Made by a program: the position numbers and the translations under genes. A DNA stretch of 64,000 bases from Aureococcus anophagefferens (lineage: Eukaryota; Sar; Pelagophyceae; Pelagomonadales; Pelagomonadaceae): assembly GCF_000186865.1 (NCBI RefSeq), contig NW_008705579.1, positions 62,001 to 126,000 on the forward strand. Direction: 5' to 3'. Under the pieces are notes generated by a model, which saw nothing but the letters and a program-made list of their open reading frames with translations, searched no databases and was not told where the DNA came from. Positions 9,315 through 21,409 of the stretch are shown piece after piece (positions within the stretch are counted from its first letter, which is position 1; every line of letters starts with the position of its first letter).

Positions 9315-12300
9315 ATGCTCTCCATCCCCGTGAAAAAGTCCCAGTCGAGCGAGGGCTTCGGCCCGGCGCTGCTGACCTACATCCAGCGCAACTACGGCGA
9401 GGGCGAGGCGGCGCGGTTCCGCAACCTCGCGAGCTCGCTGGACGGCGCGCGGTCCGCGTCGGCCGAGGCGGCGGCGGAGCTCTGCCGCCTCGAGAGCGAG
9501 AGCAGCGGCGAGTCGTCGGCCGTCGCCGTCGCGCGCGTCGCGCTCGCGTCAGGGCCCGACCGGAGCGTCGAGGGCGCGGCCGTCGAGGCGTGCGCGCGCG
9601 ACCTCCGGCGCTACGGCGTCGAGCTCCTCGCGGCGCAGCGGCGCGTGCCCGACGCGGACTCGGCCATGGAGTCGTTCATGTGCGAGTGGGACGACGGCTG
9701 GGCCCGGAGCCGCGCCGCGGCCGACGCGCCCGAGAAGGAGGAGAAGAAGGACGGCGCGCGGAGCTTCCTGCAAAAGGCCAAGGGCCACCTCAAGGAGCTC
9801 AAGAAGGGGTCCCTGAAGAAGAGCGGGTCCAAGTCGAGCCTGCCGCCGCTGGAGCGCCAGCGGGGGAGCTTGCGGCTCGAGCGGGGCGCGACGCTCTACA
9901 ATTTGGCGTGCTGCGAGTCGTTCGCGGGCGCGGCCGTGGACCGGTCCGGCGAGCGCGGCGTCAAGCAGGCCTGCCGCCACTTCTTGAAGGCCGCCGGCCT
10001 CTTCGAGTACCTGCGGCGCTCTTCTCGAGCCGCGGGCCGCCGGGGCGCGGCCGCGGCCTGGGGGTGCCTCGTGCTCGACGGCGACGACGTCGTCGTCGAC
10101 TTGTCGGTGGGCGCGCTCGACTTCTGCGAGCACCTCATGCTCGCCCAGGCCCAGGCCTGCTTCTACGAGAAGGCCATCGCCGCGCGCCACGCGGCGGAGG
10201 CCGAGGGCCGCGCGAACGGCGCGGCGCTGGGGCCCGGGGTGGTGGCGCGGCTGGCGGCGCACGCGGCGCACTGCTACTGGAAGGCGCGCGCGTCCTGCGC
10301 GGAGCCCGACGTCGAGGACGAGGACCCCAAGGCTCTCGAGGAGCTCCTCGGCACCAACGCCAGGGAGCAGGCGTGCTTCGCGGAAGGGGCCCATGAGTCT
10401 TTGTTGCCGTCGTTTTTAGGATCCGCGCCCGCGGCGAAATCGAAGCTCCGCAACGTCGACGACTCCTGGGCGAACCACGCGGAGTTTCAAGCGCGATGCT
10501 TCGAGGCCGCGGCGTCCTTCTGGAGCGCCAAGGCCAAGGAGGAGGAGGCGGCCGCGTCGGGCGAGGGCTACGGGCTGCTCGTCGCGTACCTCGACCTCGC
10601 GGACCGCCACTGCGTCGGCGCGCTCCGCGTCGCCGCGCGGCCCCGGTGCCGCGCGTCCGGCGACGCGCTGAAGACCGTCCAGGGTCTACGGGAGCTCGCC
10701 AAGTCCCTCCGGGACGCCGTCGCGGCGGACAACGCGCAGATCTACCGCGAGACCGTGCCGCCCTGGTCCGACCGCGACGCCGTGCCCCGGCCCAAGGGCG
10801 CGCGCCTCGCCAAGGCGACGCTCCCCGACGCGCGCTTGATCGGCGCGCCGGGCACGAAGCCGTCGGCCATCGTCACGGCCGCGGACAAGGCCGCGGAGCA
10901 GCTCTTCGGCGAGGAGCGGCAGGCGCGGTCCGCGTTGCGCGGGCTATTGCCCAACTCGGCGCGGTCCGCGGTCGAGGCCCACGCGGAGGCGGCCGCGCGC
11001 GACAGCAAGGACGCGCTCCAGCGCTGCGCCGACGCCGACGAGTTCGTGCGCGCGGCGCTCCGGTCGCTCGACGTGCCCCAGTGCCTCGACGACTTCGACG
11101 ACGCCGTGTCGTTCGCGACGCACGGCGCGCTGCCCGAGGGCCTGCGGCGCCAGTGCCAGGCGTCGCGGAGCCGCGCGGCGACCTTCTTCCACGCCGGCGA
11201 CGGCGACAGGGACCTGAGCGCGTGCCTGGACGCGCTGCGGGACGAGCGCGCGCGCGCCGAGGCCGCGCGCGCCGACGCGGCCGCGGCCGTCGACCGCGCG
11301 CTGGCCGAGGAGGACCCGGACAAGGATGATGATGATGGGACGAAGCAGGACGACCAGGCGGCCCTCGCCGTCCAGCGCATGCTCGGCGCGCTGCCCGGCG
11401 CGGCGCCCGCGACGGCGGAGTCGGCGTTCGCGGCGACGCGGCGCCGCGCGTTGGCCGCGAAGCAGCGCCTCGCGGCCTGCGCTGCCTCCGACGCGCCCAT
11501 CGACGCGGAGCTCGACGACCCGGCGCTGGAGGCGGCGCTGAAGGCGCTCGACGACGCCCTGGACCGCGACGCGGCGCCGACCGTCGCGCATTCCTTGGAA
11601 TTCGGCGCCGACCTCGTGGACGCGGCCGCGGCCTGCCGCGGGGCCTACGGCGCTTTGGCGGCCCACGGCGACGCGCGGCGCGTCGCCGCGCGCAATTTGG
11701 CCGCCGTCGCGGAGAAGGAGCTCGGCGACGCGCTGGGCCAGGTCGACGTGCTCGCGGACGGCGGCCTCCCGCTGCTGAGCAACGACGAGCCCGCGGACGA
11801 GGCCGCCTGGCGCGACGACGGCGACGCGCTGGACCTCGCCGTGCCCGACGAGTCCGAGGACCGGCGGCCCGAGGACGACGACGTGCCGCCGCCGCCGCCG
11901 CCCGCCGTCGCGCGGTCGCCGCGCGGCCGCGAGCGCGACGCTGTCGAGGCGTCGCGCGCGCTGCTCGCGGCGCTCCAGCTCCGCTACGACGCCGTCGTCG
12001 CGCCGGAGGTCGACGCGGCGCGCCGCGCCTCCGAGGCGCTCCAGGCGCTCGTCGACGATTTGGCCGCGCGCCGCGCGGACTTCGACACGGCCGCGCGCCG
12101 CGACCCCGCCGCGCGCGCGGCCGAGGACGCGCTGCGCCGCGTCCACGCCGGCGCCGCGACCTTCGAGCGCCTCGCGGCGAGCCTCGCGGAGCGCACGTCG
12201 ACCTACGCCGACATCTGCCGCGAGGCGAACCGCCGCGACGCCGAGGCCGTCGACGACGCCGCCGCCGACGCCGCGGCGGCGGCCTCCGCGGCGCCGCCGG

Positions 12301-13696
12301 TCTACGGCGACGCGCCGGCGGCGCCGCCCGTCTACGGCGACGCGCCGGCGGCGCCGCCGGTCTACGCGGACGCGCCGGCGCCCTACGCGGCCGCGGCTCT
12401 CCCGGCCTACGGCGCCGCGCCGGCTCTGCCGGCAGGCTGGGCCGCGCCGGCGGCGCCCGCCTACGCCGCACCAGCGGCGCCGGCCTACGGCGCACCAGCG
12501 GCACCCGCCTACGCCGCACCAGCGGCGCCGGCCTACGGCGCGCCGGCGGCGCCCGCCTACGGCGCGCCGGCGGCGCCGGCCTACGGCGCCGCGCCGGCGG
12601 CGCCGGCGTTCGCCGCGGCGGCGCCGACGTACGGCTTGCCGTCGCTGCCGNNNNNNNNNNNNNNNNNNNNNNNNNNNNNNNNNNNNNNNNNNNNNNNNNN
12701 NNNNNNNNNNNNNNNNNNNNNNNNNNNNNNNNNNNNNNNNNNNNNNNNNNNNNNNNNNNNNNNNNNNNNNNNNNNNNNNNNNNNNNNNNNNNNNNNNNNN
12801 NNNNNNNNNNNNNNNNNNNNNNNNNNNNNNNNNNNNNNNNNNNNNNNNNNNNNNNNNNNNNNNNNNNNNNNNNNNNNNNNNNNNNNNNNNNNNNNNNNNN
12901 NNNNNNNNNNNNNNNNNNNNNNNNNNNNNNNNNNNNNNNNNNNNNNNNNNNNNNNNNNNNNNNNNNNNNNNNNNNNNNNNNNNNNNNNNNNNNNNNNNNN
13001 NNNNNNNNNNNNNNNNNNCCGACGCGGCCCTCGCGGCGCGCCTCGCCGCCGAGGACGGCCCGCGCGCCCGGCGGCGAGTCCGACGCGGCCCTCGCGGCGC
13101 GCCTCGCGCGCGAGGAGGGCACGTACCCGACGCCGGACTACCACTTCAAGGCGCCCCGGGCGCCCGCGCCGCCCCCCGCGCCCCCCGCGCCGCCGGCCTA
13201 CGGCGCGGCGCCGCCGCCGGCCTACCCGCCGGCGTCCTTTGGCGCGCCGCCGCCGTTCCCGGGCGCCGCGCCGGCCTACGGCGCCGCGCGGCCGCCGCCG
13301 GCCTACGGCGCGCCCCGGGGCAGCGCGGGGGCGGCGCTGCAGGCGGCGTCGTCCGGCGCGCCGCCGCCGCCGGCGTCGGCCTACGGCGCGCCGCCGCCGC
13401 CGCCGTCGCGCGCCGCGAACGCCTACGACGACGCGCGGCCCCGCGGCGCCTTCGACTCGCCGCGCGGGCCCGGCGGGCGCCGCGCGGACTGGGACGACGC
13501 GCGGCCCGGCGGCGCCTTCGGCGGCGCCTACGACGCCGCGCGGCCCGGCGGCGCGTTCGGCGGCGGCGCCTACGACGACGCGCGGCCGGGAGGCGCTTTT
13601 GGGGGCGGCCGCCCGGGCTACGACGCCGCGCGGCCGGGCGGCGCCTTCGGCGGCGGCGGCGGGCCCAGCGGCATGCCGCCGTCGGCGTTCGGGTAG
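9315..13696 (+). CDS. BRO1-domain protein, ALIX/Bro1-like ESCRT-associated protein
   Basis: The start ATG at 9315 opens with MLSIPVKKSQSSEGFGPAL, the usual opening of BRO1 domains. The BRO1 domain covers roughly residues 1-420, including ALYNLACCESFAGAAVD-type TPR-like helices (written here TLYNLACCESF). It is followed by a long charged helical region matching the ALIX V-domain/coiled coil, then a C-terminal Pro/Ala/Tyr/Gly-rich tail with many AYGAP repeats. This layout fits ESCRT-III recruiters that act in multivesicular-body sorting, cytokinesis and membrane repair. An assembly gap (12651-13018) breaks the tail, and the frame before the gap differs from the frame that ends at TAG 13694-13696, so the gap length is not a true distance. 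After the gap the tail contains SDAALAARLAREE, a short motif resembling ubiquitin-binding helices, partly duplicated out of frame at the gap edge. Confidence 0.85.
12290..12650 (+). repeat. AYGAP/AP-rich tandem coding repeats in the BRO1 tail
   Basis: Short in-frame repeats encode VYGDAPAAPP (three copies) and APAAPAYGAP-type units (about seven) right up to the N gap. Similar PAYGA units resume at 13185-13400. Tyr/Pro-rich tails of ALIX proteins bind ESCRT-I and other partners; that role here is inferred. The repeats are the likely reason the assembly failed. Confidence 0.8.
12651..13018. other. Assembly gap (368 N)
   Basis: A run of N inside the BRO1 gene's repetitive tail. The sequence just after it (from 13019) duplicates the GACGCGGCCCTCGCGGCGCG segment found again at 13082, in another frame, which suggests a repeat collapse or overlap at the contig edge. 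Confidence 0.99.
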
Positions 13697-14129
13697 CTTG
13701 TTTGTATATAGTACTACTCGATCGTGTGTGTGTGCGGGAGGGAGTGCGAGGCCTCGCGCGGCCGAAGCTGGCTGCCTGTTGGGGGGACCCCCGGCCACGT
13801 CGCCGCCGCCTTCGCGCGTGACGACCACGCTCGTCGGCGCCACAGACCTGAAATTTTTAACTAGGATTACGTCCTATGTTAGCCCGCGTCCACCGCTTGT
13901 TTCGGCCGACTGCGGGCGTTCACGCGGTCGCCGCCCGGCTCATCACGTCGCCAAGAGGCGCCACTGCCCTCGGAGAAAGTTTCTCCGCATTTATCGGCCC
14001 GCTTCGATCGTCGTGCGAGTCGATCGAGTTTGAGCCCCCGAAAGTCCGCCTGCGGCGACGCTCCGCTTCCAATCACAGGCACCGCAAGCGAGAAATCGCA
14101 CCCAGCAAGCCGACTTCGGCACCACCACC
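13697..14129. other. Intergenic region, BRO1 3' side and SRCR-gene 5' side
   Basis: Holds the BRO1 3' flank, with a short T/A-rich patch and a GT dinucleotide run (13700-13735), and the presumed promoter/5' UTR of the gene at 14130. An open frame at 13876-14133 reads as low-complexity basic sequence and I do not call it a gene. Confidence 0.6.
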
Positions 14130-17100
14130 ATGAAGCTCCACGCCGCCCTCTGCCTCGCCACCGCGACGTTCGCCGCGGCGCAGATCCAGCTCCTCGACGG
14201 CCCGGACGCCTACTCGGGCACGATCCACGCGTTCAACCCGGCGACGAACCTATGGGGCAACGTTTGCGACGACGAGTGGGATCTCGCCGACGCGGACGTC
14301 GTCTGCCGGCAGGTCTTCGGGACGAACTACGAGGCCTACACGGCGACGTCGCATAACTACTTCGGGTCCGCGGACAACAACAACAACTTCGTCTACGACG
14401 ACGTGGACTGCGGCGGCTCCGAGAACAACCTCGTGGAGTGCCCGAGTATGGGGTTGCACAACTGCGGCCACGGCGAGCAGGCGGGTGTCATCTGCGTCAC
14501 GCCGTTGACCCACCCGACGCCCAACCCGACGCCCGCGCCGTCGACCACGCCGACGCCCGTGCCGACGCCCGCGCCCTCGGTGTCGCCGACGCCCGCGCCG
14601 ACGACCTCGCCGACGCCCGCGCCGTCGCCCGCGCCCACGGCCTCGCCGACATCCGCGCCAACCGTTTCGCCGACGCCGGCTCCCTCGACGTCGCCGACGC
14701 CCGCGCCGTCGCCCGCGCCGACGGCCGCGCCCACGGCTTCCTTCATCGAGATCATCAGCATCGGCACCGCTTCGACGTGCGTCGCCAACCACGAGTGCGA
14801 GCTGGTCTGGGTCTACCGCGGCGACCCGGGCGCCTGCGAGACCGTGATCATCGAGACCGTCGACCTCACGGACGGTGTCCTCGCGGAGGAGACGACGACC
14901 AACGACGGCAATCACACGACCTCATTCTTCGGGGACGCGGGGGCCAACGAGTTCACGGTGCGGCTCACCTGCGACCCGGACGCTTCGCTGACGGACTCGA
15001 AGCAGTTCGCCGTGTCGTTCACGCCGGCCCCGACGTCCGCGCCCTCGGTGGCGCCGACGCCCGCGCCTTCCGTGGCGCCGACGCCGTCGCCCTCGACGTC
15101 CCCGACGCCGGCGCCATCGACGCAGGCGCCCACAAACTCCTACGCCGCCGGTCCTTACAGCTACTCCTACGACAGCTACTCCTACGCGACGTACGCGCCC
15201 TCGCTGACGCTCGTGCCCTCGACGCTCGCGCCCACGATGGCCCCGACGCTCGCGCCCACGGCGCCGACGCTCGCGCCCACGGAGACGCCGACGCTCTCGC
15301 TTGCGCCGACGCTCGCGCCCACCTCCCCCCCCACGGTCTCGCTTACGCCGACGCTCTCGCTTGCGCCGACCACGGCCTCCCCGACGCTCTCGCTTGCGCC
15401 GACGCTCTCGCCCACGCCCCCACCCTCTCGCGCTCCGACGACCGCCGCGCCGACGACGTTCACGAGAGCGCCGACCGCGACGCCGGTCGTCGTCGTCTTC
15501 GACGCGCCGAAGACCGTCGGCACCTGCGACGAGCTCGTCGTCGACGCGTCGTCGACCCAGGGCAGCGGCGGCAGGCCCTGGCAGAGCGTGACGTGGAACG
15601 CGACGGCCGCGGGCGCGTCGCCCGAGCAGGCCCGGATCGTCGCCGACGCCGCGGCCGCGGCGGAGAACGAGGACACCTACGTCGTCGCGGCCGCGGCCCT
15701 CGGCGGCGTCCAGCTCCGGATCTCCGCGACGTTCGTCAGCGCCCTCGGCGCCGCCGGCAGCGCGTCGCACGCCGCGAGCGTCGCGGCCGGCGCGCTCCCG
15801 TCCGTCAAGATCGTCGGCGGCGAGGCCCAGACCGTCCGGCGCTCCGAGGGGCTCCGCGTCGAGGCGCAAGCGTCGGCGGCGACGGCCTGCGGCGACCTCG
15901 ACACGTCCGCGCTGACCTACGCCTGGGAGCTGACGGCGACGGACCCGGCGGACGCGACGCTCGGGATCGACGAGTCCCAGGACCCGCGCTACTTCGAGGC
16001 GCTGCCCTTCGAGCTGGACGGCGGCGCGACGTACGCGCTGCGCGTCGTCGTCACCGACGGCGCCGGGCTCTCCAACGCCGCGGAGGTGGCCGTCACCGTC
16101 GCGGCGGCGCCCCTCGTCGCGCTCGTCGCGGGCGGCTCGTTCCGCACCGCGTCGGCGACGGACCTGCTCGTGCTCGACGCGTCCGAGTCGTACGACCCCG
16201 ACGTGGTTCCCGGCGACGAGAGCGACCTCGCCTTCCTCTGGACGTGCGCCGGCGACGGCTGCGGGTCCCTCGAGTCCTGGGACGAGGGGGCGTCGACGCT
16301 GGCCCTCGTCGCGTCGCCGGGCTCGTACGCCTTCGACGTGGAGGTGAGCGCCGGCGACGGCCGCTCCGCGCGCGCGAGCCAGGCCGTCGACGTCGTCGCG
16401 GCGCCCGTGCCGTCGCTGGAGATCGCGCCCGTCGAGACGGGCAAGGTGAATCCTTCCGCGAGCCTCGTCCTCGAGGCGACCGTGGGGCCGAACGACGCGG
16501 CCTGCGTGGTCTCGTGGTCGCTCGCGGAGGGCGCGACGGCCGGCGGCTCGGCGCTCCAGGAGCTGGCGCTCGCGGACACGTCGAAGTCGATCGCCGCCGC
16601 CGCGTCGGCCCGGATCCCCTTGGTGCTCGCGCCGGCCGCGTTGACGGCGCGGAGCCGCTACGTCTTCGCGCTCGAGGCGGACTGCGGCGCCGGCGGCGTC
16701 GCGGCCGGCACGATCTCGCTCCTGACCAACGGCGTGCCGACGTCCGGCATCGTCGCGGCGACCCCGGACCGCGGCACGTCGCTCGAGACGCCCTTTAACG
16801 TCGCCGCGAAGCTGTGGGTCGACGAGGATTTGCCGCTCAAGTACTCGTTCTTCAGCCGCGTGGGCAACACAAGCGCGGAGGCGCAGATCGTCGGCGGCAC
16901 GCTCAGCAACTCCTACGACGGCGCGATCCTGCCCGCGGGCCTCGAGGCCGCGGGCTTCGCCGTCGCCGTCGTCGCGCACGTCGCGGACGCGTTCGGGGCC
17001 GTCGCCGTCGCGACGACGTCCGTCGCCGTCGAGCCGCTCTCCACGGCGAGCACCGCGGACCTCGCCGACGTCGCGGACGCGCTCCTGTCCAGCGCGCTCG

Positions 17101-20100
17101 AAACGGGCGACTCGCAGGCCGTGGCCATGGTGACCGTCGCGGCGTCCGCCGCGCTCGAGACCGAGGACTGCGGCGTCGACGCGGACGGGTGCCCGGCGAC
17201 CTGCGGCGCCAATTCCACCGCGCCCTGCGGGGGACGCGGGACGTGCGTCGACGACGCGTGCGCGTGCGACCGAGGCTGGAACGGCCCGGCGTGCGGCTCG
17301 TCGAGCGCCGACTACGAGGCGGAGCTGGGCCTCCGCGGCGACCTCGTCCTCGCGCTCGGGTCGTCGAAGACGAGCCCGAGTCGCGACGCGTTCAACCAGC
17401 AGGCGACGGCCCTCGACTCCGTCGTCGTCGAGGACGTGACGAGCCTCTCGCCGGAGGCGACGGACGCGGCGCTCGGCCTCGCGCTCGACATCGCGACGGG
17501 ATCGAGCGTCCTCGGCGCGGCCCCGGAGACGTCGACGGCCGTCGCGAGCATCCTGAGCGATCTCATCGGCGTCCTCGCCGGGGACCCGGCGAGCGGCCGC
17601 CGGCGCCTCGAAGACGGCCGGTCGCTCGAGGACGACTTCGCGGCGGCCGTCGACGGCCTCGGCGCGTCGCTGATCGTCGACGTCGTGCCCGATCAGTACG
17701 CCGCGTCGACGGTCAGCGGGAGCATGTCCATCACGTCGCAGCGGCTCTCGAACGCGTCCGGCGCGTCCCTGGTCGCCGCGGCCGTCGCCCCGGGCGCGGC
17801 GACGTCGTCCGCGTCCGTCGGGGCCGCCGCGGGCGGCGACGGCGTCGAGGACGTCGTCTTCGTCGAGTACCAGGAGAACACGCGCCCCAACGCGAACGCG
17901 TCCGACGTCGAGAGCACGGTCGTCCGCTTCGGGTCCCAGGCGCGGGGCGAGGAGGACCCGACGCTCGCGCGGCGGCGCCTCGGCGCGTCGACGTCCGCGC
18001 GCGGCCGGCGGCGCGAGCGGCGGCGGCGCGCGCTCAAGTCCAAGGGCGACGGCGACGTCGCCGGGGCCTGGACCGCCGGCAAGTCGCTCGCGACGAACTA
18101 CGAGTTCGTCATCCAGCGCGTCGCGCCCGCGGCGAACGTCTCCGGCGACGGCGCGAGCGTGACGGTCGACTGCGGCGTCGGCGCGACGGACAACGCCACG
18201 TGCCCCGGCTACGACGCGGCGGAGGTCCGCGAGCTCGTCTGCGTCAACGCGACGGGCCTCGTCGACGTCAACTGCAGCGTCGAGGCCGTGCCGACGTGCC
18301 TCCGCTACGCCGAGGACGTCGGCGACTGGGACGCGTCGTCGTGCTTCGTCGTCGCGGAGACGGCGACGAACACGACCTGCTCCTGCCGGCAGGCGCCCGC
18401 GTCGGACTACGCGTCGGCGACGAGCGGCAACGCGTACCTCAACTATTACGAGCAGGCCTTCGCGGACCCGCTCGCGGGGTCCTTGGTCGAGCACGCGTCG
18501 TCGCTCCTCAAGCTCATCTACGCCATGATGGGCATCTGCGGCGGCTGTGCTCTCATCGGCGGGTTCTTGGACCGGCGGCATCGGGACGACGACGGCGGGC
18601 GCAAACCGGCCCAGAAGCGCCCGTCGGTCGAGGCCGGCCGCGGCGGCCGCGGCGACGACGCGGACGAGCCGCTCTCGCCGGGCGCCTCTCGCATTCGCGA
18701 GCAGTCGCTCGCGGACGCGCTGCCCTCGGGCCTCGTTCACGACAACGTGGTGCTCAAGGGTCTGCACAAGAGCCTGGGCGGCGACCCGCTCCCCAAGGAC
18801 GGGCGCGTGTCGACGTACAAGAAGCTCAAGGCCCTCGCCGCGATCGCGGTCCGCGAGCACGAGTGGTTCGGGGCGCTGCTCTACTTTGACGAGGACGAGC
18901 CGCGGCCCGTGCGCTGCCTGTTGTGGTTCGTCGACATGCTGCTCATCGTCTGGGGCACGGCGCTGGTGTCGTGGTACCAGTTCCCGGCCGGCATGTGCGA
19001 GATGGAGACCACGGAGGCGAGCTGCCTCAGGGTCAAGTCGACGGCGTCCTGGGGCCAGCGGTCGCTTTGTGAGTGGGACCCGATCTTCGAGGACCCGTGC
19101 ATGATGGCGGAGCTCTCCCCCGAGGACGAGTTCTACTCGGAGCTCCAGGTCGCGGTGCTCGCCGTCGCGTTGACGCTCCCGCTCATCAAGCTCATCGAGT
19201 ACCTCTCCGCGCGCTACTTCTTCGCGCCGTCGAAGCCCTGCTGCGGCGAGGAGCTGGACGATGGCCCCGCCGAGGACGACGACGCGGCGGTCGAGGGCGG
19301 CCGCCGGCTCTTGGCGGGTTTAGGCATCGACGAGAGCGTCGACGCCGCGGGCGACGCGCGAGCCGCCGCGGCGCACGCGGCGCTCGAGGAGACCATGCGC
19401 CTCGTGCTCGCGCGGCGTCTGGAGCTGGTCGACGCGCTCGACGCCGAGATGGATGCGATGGCGAAGGCTAACCTGAAGACGCTGCTGAAATGCCACGAGC
19501 GCGCCTGGGCCTGCGAGCCCGAGGGCCTCTACTGGCAGCGGCGCTTCGCGCGGCGCGCGCGCGCGCGGCTCGTCGAGTCGCTCGAGTGCTTCGAGGCCTT
19601 CGCGCCGGGCTTAGAGGACGACGACCCGGCGATGCGCGCGGCGGCGCTCTGCCAGGTCCACTACGCGTCGGCCCTCCGCCCCGGCACGGAGCGCCTGGTC
19701 TTCCGCGACGGCGCGGGCGGCGCGGACGCCGAGCCCGCGCCCGTCGCCGCCTGGGCCAAGGGCCTGGCCTACGGCGTCGTGTTCCTCATGGCCGGCGGCG
19801 CCTTCTACTTTACGCTCTTCGCCACGCGGATGATGGAGGGTAAGGGCACGGCCGTCATGGTCGACGCGGCGTGGATGGCGCTGGTCCAGTGCGCCGTCGC
19901 GTTGATCCCGCTGCGCATCTACTTCCGCTACAACTTCGTGCCGCGGGCCATCGAGGACCGCGTGGCGCATGTGGGCGATCCCTTCCGTCGACCCGTTGTC
20001 GCGTTCCGCGCGCCGCTGCCCGTCGAGCCCTCGGACCTCGCGGACGCGGACGCGGAGCCGCTCACGCCCCGCGTCCGCGCCGCGGCGGCGCCGCGCGCGC

Positions 20101-20930
20101 CCGAGACGGCGCGCGAGGCCGTGGCGCGCGCCGCGAAGCGCGCCGGCGACCTCGCGGCGGAGGTCGAGGCGGAGCGCGGCCGCGCCGAGGCGAACCTCCT
20201 GCACCGCGCGTCGAGCCGCCGGTGGGACCCGGCGCACCTCGCGCGCGCCGCGGCCTACCAATCCTGGAGCCCACCCCGGTCGAGCCGGAGCTCCATCGTT
20301 CTCGTGGGCCTCTTCCTCGCGCTCAACATCGAGCTCCAGCAGACCGTCGTCGACGAGCTCGCGAACGTGCTCCTGTTCCTCTGCATCCTCATCGGGCAGG
20401 TGACGTACGGCCTCTCCGAGCGGGGCCCCGGGAATCCCCTCTTCTGGGTCTCCATCTCGGTGATCCTGGTCGTCGTCCTCTGGCAGCGCAAGGCCATCCT
20501 CGGCGCGCCGAAGGCGCTTCGCAAGGTCTACCGCAAGGGCACGAAAGCTTGGGCGCGGCACGCGGAGGGACAAAAGGCGGGCGCCGAAGACGAGGACGAG
20601 GACGAGAAGCGCGGCGCTGAGGGGGCGGACCTGGAGGGCGCCATCGTCGTCTCCTTTGGCGAGGAGGCGGACCTGGAGGAGCCGCGGAGCCCGCGGAGCC
20701 CGCGGAGCCCGCGCGCGAGGCGCGCGCGGCGGACCCGGGGCCCGCGGACGCCGCGCGCGCGGCGGCCGCGGCGCCAGGCGGAGGTCGCCGCCGGAGGACC
20801 GGGGCCCGCGGAGGACGAGATGTTCGCCGTCGGCGACGTCGACGACGTCGCGTTCTCCGCCTGGACCGCCAACCTGCTCGTATTCCCCCCGCATCGGCAT
20901 CACCGCCGCAACTCCGCGCTGGACGGGTAA
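14130..20930 (+). CDS. SRCR-PT-rich-REJ/PKD-EGF-GPS multi-TM protein (polycystin-1-like)
   Basis: 2266 residues with a signal peptide ([18 protein letters not shown]). Residues ~19-119 form an SRCR domain ([20 protein letters not shown], then [13 protein letters not shown] and a final GVICV). Two Pro/Thr-rich linkers follow, built of SPTPAP and TLAPT units. Residues ~455-990 look like PKD/REJ-type beta repeats. An EGF-like module ([18 protein letters not shown]) lies near residue 1040. Residues ~1390-1425 match a GPS motif ([20 protein letters not shown]), although the usual HL|T cleavage tripeptide is replaced by RQA. About eight TM helices follow, near residues 1459, 1595, 1673, 1877, 1913, 2055, 2080 and 2104, and then a basic [11 protein letters not shown] tail. 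The order is that of polycystin-1/REJ proteins, which act in surface sensing; the role in this alga is inferred. I see no intron. Confidence 0.85.
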   Translation: MKLHAALCLATATFAAAQIQLLDGPDAYSGTIHAFNPATNLWGNVCDDEWDLADADVVCRQVFGTNYEAYTATSHNYFGSADNNNNFVYDDVDCGGSENNLVECPSMGLHNCGHGEQAGVICVTPLTHPTPNPTPAPSTTPTPVPTPAPSVSPTPAPTTSPTPAPSPAPTASPTSAPTVSPTPAPSTSPTPAPSPAPTAAPTASFIEIISIGTASTCVANHECELVWVYRGDPGACETVIIETVDLTDGVLAEETTTNDGNHTTSFFGDAGANEFTVRLTCDPDASLTDSKQFAVSFTPAPTSAPSVAPTPAPSVAPTPSPSTSPTPAPSTQAPTNSYAAGPYSYSYDSYSYATYAPSLTLVPSTLAPTMAPTLAPTAPTLAPTETPTLSLAPTLAPTSPPTVSLTPTLSLAPTTASPTLSLAPTLSPTPPPSRAPTTAAPTTFTRAPTATPVVVVFDAPKTVGTCDELVVDASSTQGSGGRPWQSVTWNATAAGASPEQARIVADAAAAAENEDTYVVAAAALGGVQLRISATFVSALGAAGSASHAASVAAGALPSVKIVGGEAQTVRRSEGLRVEAQASAATACGDLDTSALTYAWELTATDPADATLGIDESQDPRYFEALPFELDGGATYALRVVVTDGAGLSNAAEVAVTVAAAPLVALVAGGSFRTASATDLLVLDASESYDPDVVPGDESDLAFLWTCAGDGCGSLESWDEGASTLALVASPGSYAFDVEVSAGDGRSARASQAVDVVAAPVPSLEIAPVETGKVNPSASLVLEATVGPNDAACVVSWSLAEGATAGGSALQELALADTSKSIAAAASARIPLVLAPAALTARSRYVFALEADCGAGGVAAGTISLLTNGVPTSGIVAATPDRGTSLETPFNVAAKLWVDEDLPLKYSFFSRVGNTSAEAQIVGGTLSNSYDGAILPAGLEAAGFAVAVVAHVADAFGAVAVATTSVAVEPLSTASTADLADVADALLSSALETGDSQAVAMVTVAASAALETEDCGVDADGCPATCGANSTAPCGGRGTCVDDACACDRGWNGPACGSSSADYEAELGLRGDLVLALGSSKTSPSRDAFNQQATALDSVVVEDVTSLSPEATDAALGLALDIATGSSVLGAAPETSTAVASILSDLIGVLAGDPASGRRRLEDGRSLEDDFAAAVDGLGASLIVDVVPDQYAASTVSGSMSITSQRLSNASGASLVAAAVAPGAATSSASVGAAAGGDGVEDVVFVEYQENTRPNANASDVESTVVRFGSQARGEEDPTLARRRLGASTSARGRRRERRRRALKSKGDGDVAGAWTAGKSLATNYEFVIQRVAPAANVSGDGASVTVDCGVGATDNATCPGYDAAEVRELVCVNATGLVDVNCSVEAVPTCLRYAEDVGDWDASSCFVVAETATNTTCSCRQAPASDYASATSGNAYLNYYEQAFADPLAGSLVEHASSLLKLIYAMMGICGGCALIGGFLDRRHRDDDGGRKPAQKRPSVEAGRGGRGDDADEPLSPGASRIREQSLADALPSGLVHDNVVLKGLHKSLGGDPLPKDGRVSTYKKLKALAAIAVREHEWFGALLYFDEDEPRPVRCLLWFVDMLLIVWGTALVSWYQFPAGMCEMETTEASCLRVKSTASWGQRSLCEWDPIFEDPCMMAELSPEDEFYSELQVAVLAVALTLPLIKLIEYLSARYFFAPSKPCCGEELDDGPAEDDDAAVEGGRRLLAGLGIDESVDAAGDARAAAAHAALEETMRLVLARRLELVDALDAEMDAMAKANLKTLLKCHERAWACEPEGLYWQRRFARRARARLVESLECFEAFAPGLEDDDPAMRAAALCQVHYASALRPGTERLVFRDGAGGADAEPAPVAAWAKGLAYGVVFLMAGGAFYFTLFATRMMEGKGTAVMVDAAWMALVQCAVALIPLRIYFRYNFVPRAIEDRVAHVGDPFRRPVVAFRAPLPVEPSDLADADAEPLTPRVRAAAAPRAPETAREAVARAAKRAGDLAAEVEAERGRAEANLLHRASSRRWDPAHLARAAAYQSWSPPRSSRSSIVLVGLFLALNIELQQTVVDELANVLLFLCILIGQVTYGLSERGPGNPLFWVSISVILVVVLWQRKAILGAPKALRKVYRKGTKAWARHAEGQKAGAEDEDEDEKRGAEGADLEGAIVVSFGEEADLEEPRSPRSPRSPRARRARRTRGPRTPRARRPRRQAEVAAGGPGPAEDEMFAVGDVDDVAFSAWTANLLVFPPHRHHRRNSALDG
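14508..15480 (+). repeat. Pro/Thr-rich minisatellite-like coding repeats
   Basis: Two blocks (14508-14740 and ~15025-15480) of short in-frame repeats encode TPAPS/SPTPAP and then [11 protein letters not shown] units. They separate folded extracellular modules and are probably O-glycosylated stalks. A Tyr/Ser-rich patch ([15 protein letters not shown]) sits between related units. Confidence 0.85.
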
Positions 20931-20974
20931 TGCATGCATGTACTGAACACAGGGCTCGGGTCGCCTAGCCGGTC

Positions 20975-21093
20975 CGTCTCTCGCTGATACGTCCCGCGCA
21001 GTGCCAGCGGCGGAGGCCTCACGGAGGCCTCGGCGCCCGTCTCTAGCTGATCCGTCCCGCGCGGTGCCAGCGGCCGAGGCCTCACGGAGGCCT
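20975..21093. repeat. 63-bp tandem duplication
   Basis: Two adjacent copies of a ~63-bp unit, starting CGTCTCTCGCTGATACGTCC at 20975 and CGTCTCTAGCTGATCCGTCC at 21038, differ at only a few positions. They lie between the SRCR gene and the small gene at 21212, so in the latter's 5' region. No function is evident. Confidence 0.8.
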
Positions 21094-21186
21094 CTGCCGC
21101 GGCGGCGCCAGTCGCGAGACCGGCTCACCATCTCTGGGCTGCAGAGCTGGCAGAAGCCGCGCTGGTGGCACCGACGGCTGCGCGCT

Positions 21187-21194
21187 GTTGCACC
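21187..21194 (+). promoter_or_regulatory. GTTGCACC motif upstream of the 21212 gene
   Basis: GTTGCACC ends 17 nt before the ATG at 21212. It is one of seven occurrences of the GTTGCAC core placed shortly 5' of predicted starts. A candidate core-promoter element, by recurrence only. Confidence 0.35.
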
Positions 21195-21211
21195 TGAATC
21201 CGACGCAGACG

Positions 21212-21409
21212 ATGCGCCGGACGTACGATTTATGGTTCAAGCGCCTGCCCGAGGCCTGGTGGCCGTATGTGCCGCAGCCGCTGAAGGAGAGCAACTTCTC
21301 GGAGGTCATCTTCTTCGTCTTCACCATCGGCTGCGCCGGCGGCGGCATGGCGAAGCTCTTCTCCACGCCGACGCCGAAGATCATTCGCGACGACGACACG
21401 CGACGATGA
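21212..21409 (+). CDS. Small one-TM protein, unknown function
   Basis: A 65-residue protein from ATG 21212 to TGA 21407-21409. It begins MRRTYDLWFKRLPEAWWPYV, then a Pro-containing link and one hydrophobic helix (EVIFFVFTIGCAGGGMAKLF), then a basic/acidic tail. Size, basic start and single helix resemble small inner-membrane subunits of mitochondrial respiratory or ATP-synthase complexes, but I do not recognise a family. Composition is less GC-skewed than neighbouring intergenic DNA and the aromatic-rich sequence is unlikely by chance. An upstream exon cannot be excluded. Confidence 0.6.
   Translation: MRRTYDLWFKRLPEAWWPYVPQPLKESNFSEVIFFVFTIGCAGGGMAKLFSTPTPKIIRDDDTRR

Noticed and set aside
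8858..10396. A plus-strand frame overlapping the start of the BRO1 gene
   Set aside because: It turns into Arg-rich sequence as soon as BRO1 coding begins in another frame; the upstream part is antisense to the probable minus-strand gene.
14922..18860. A 1312-codon minus-strand open frame
   Set aside because: Antisense shadow of the SRCR/REJ gene, Arg/Ala/Val-rich throughout.
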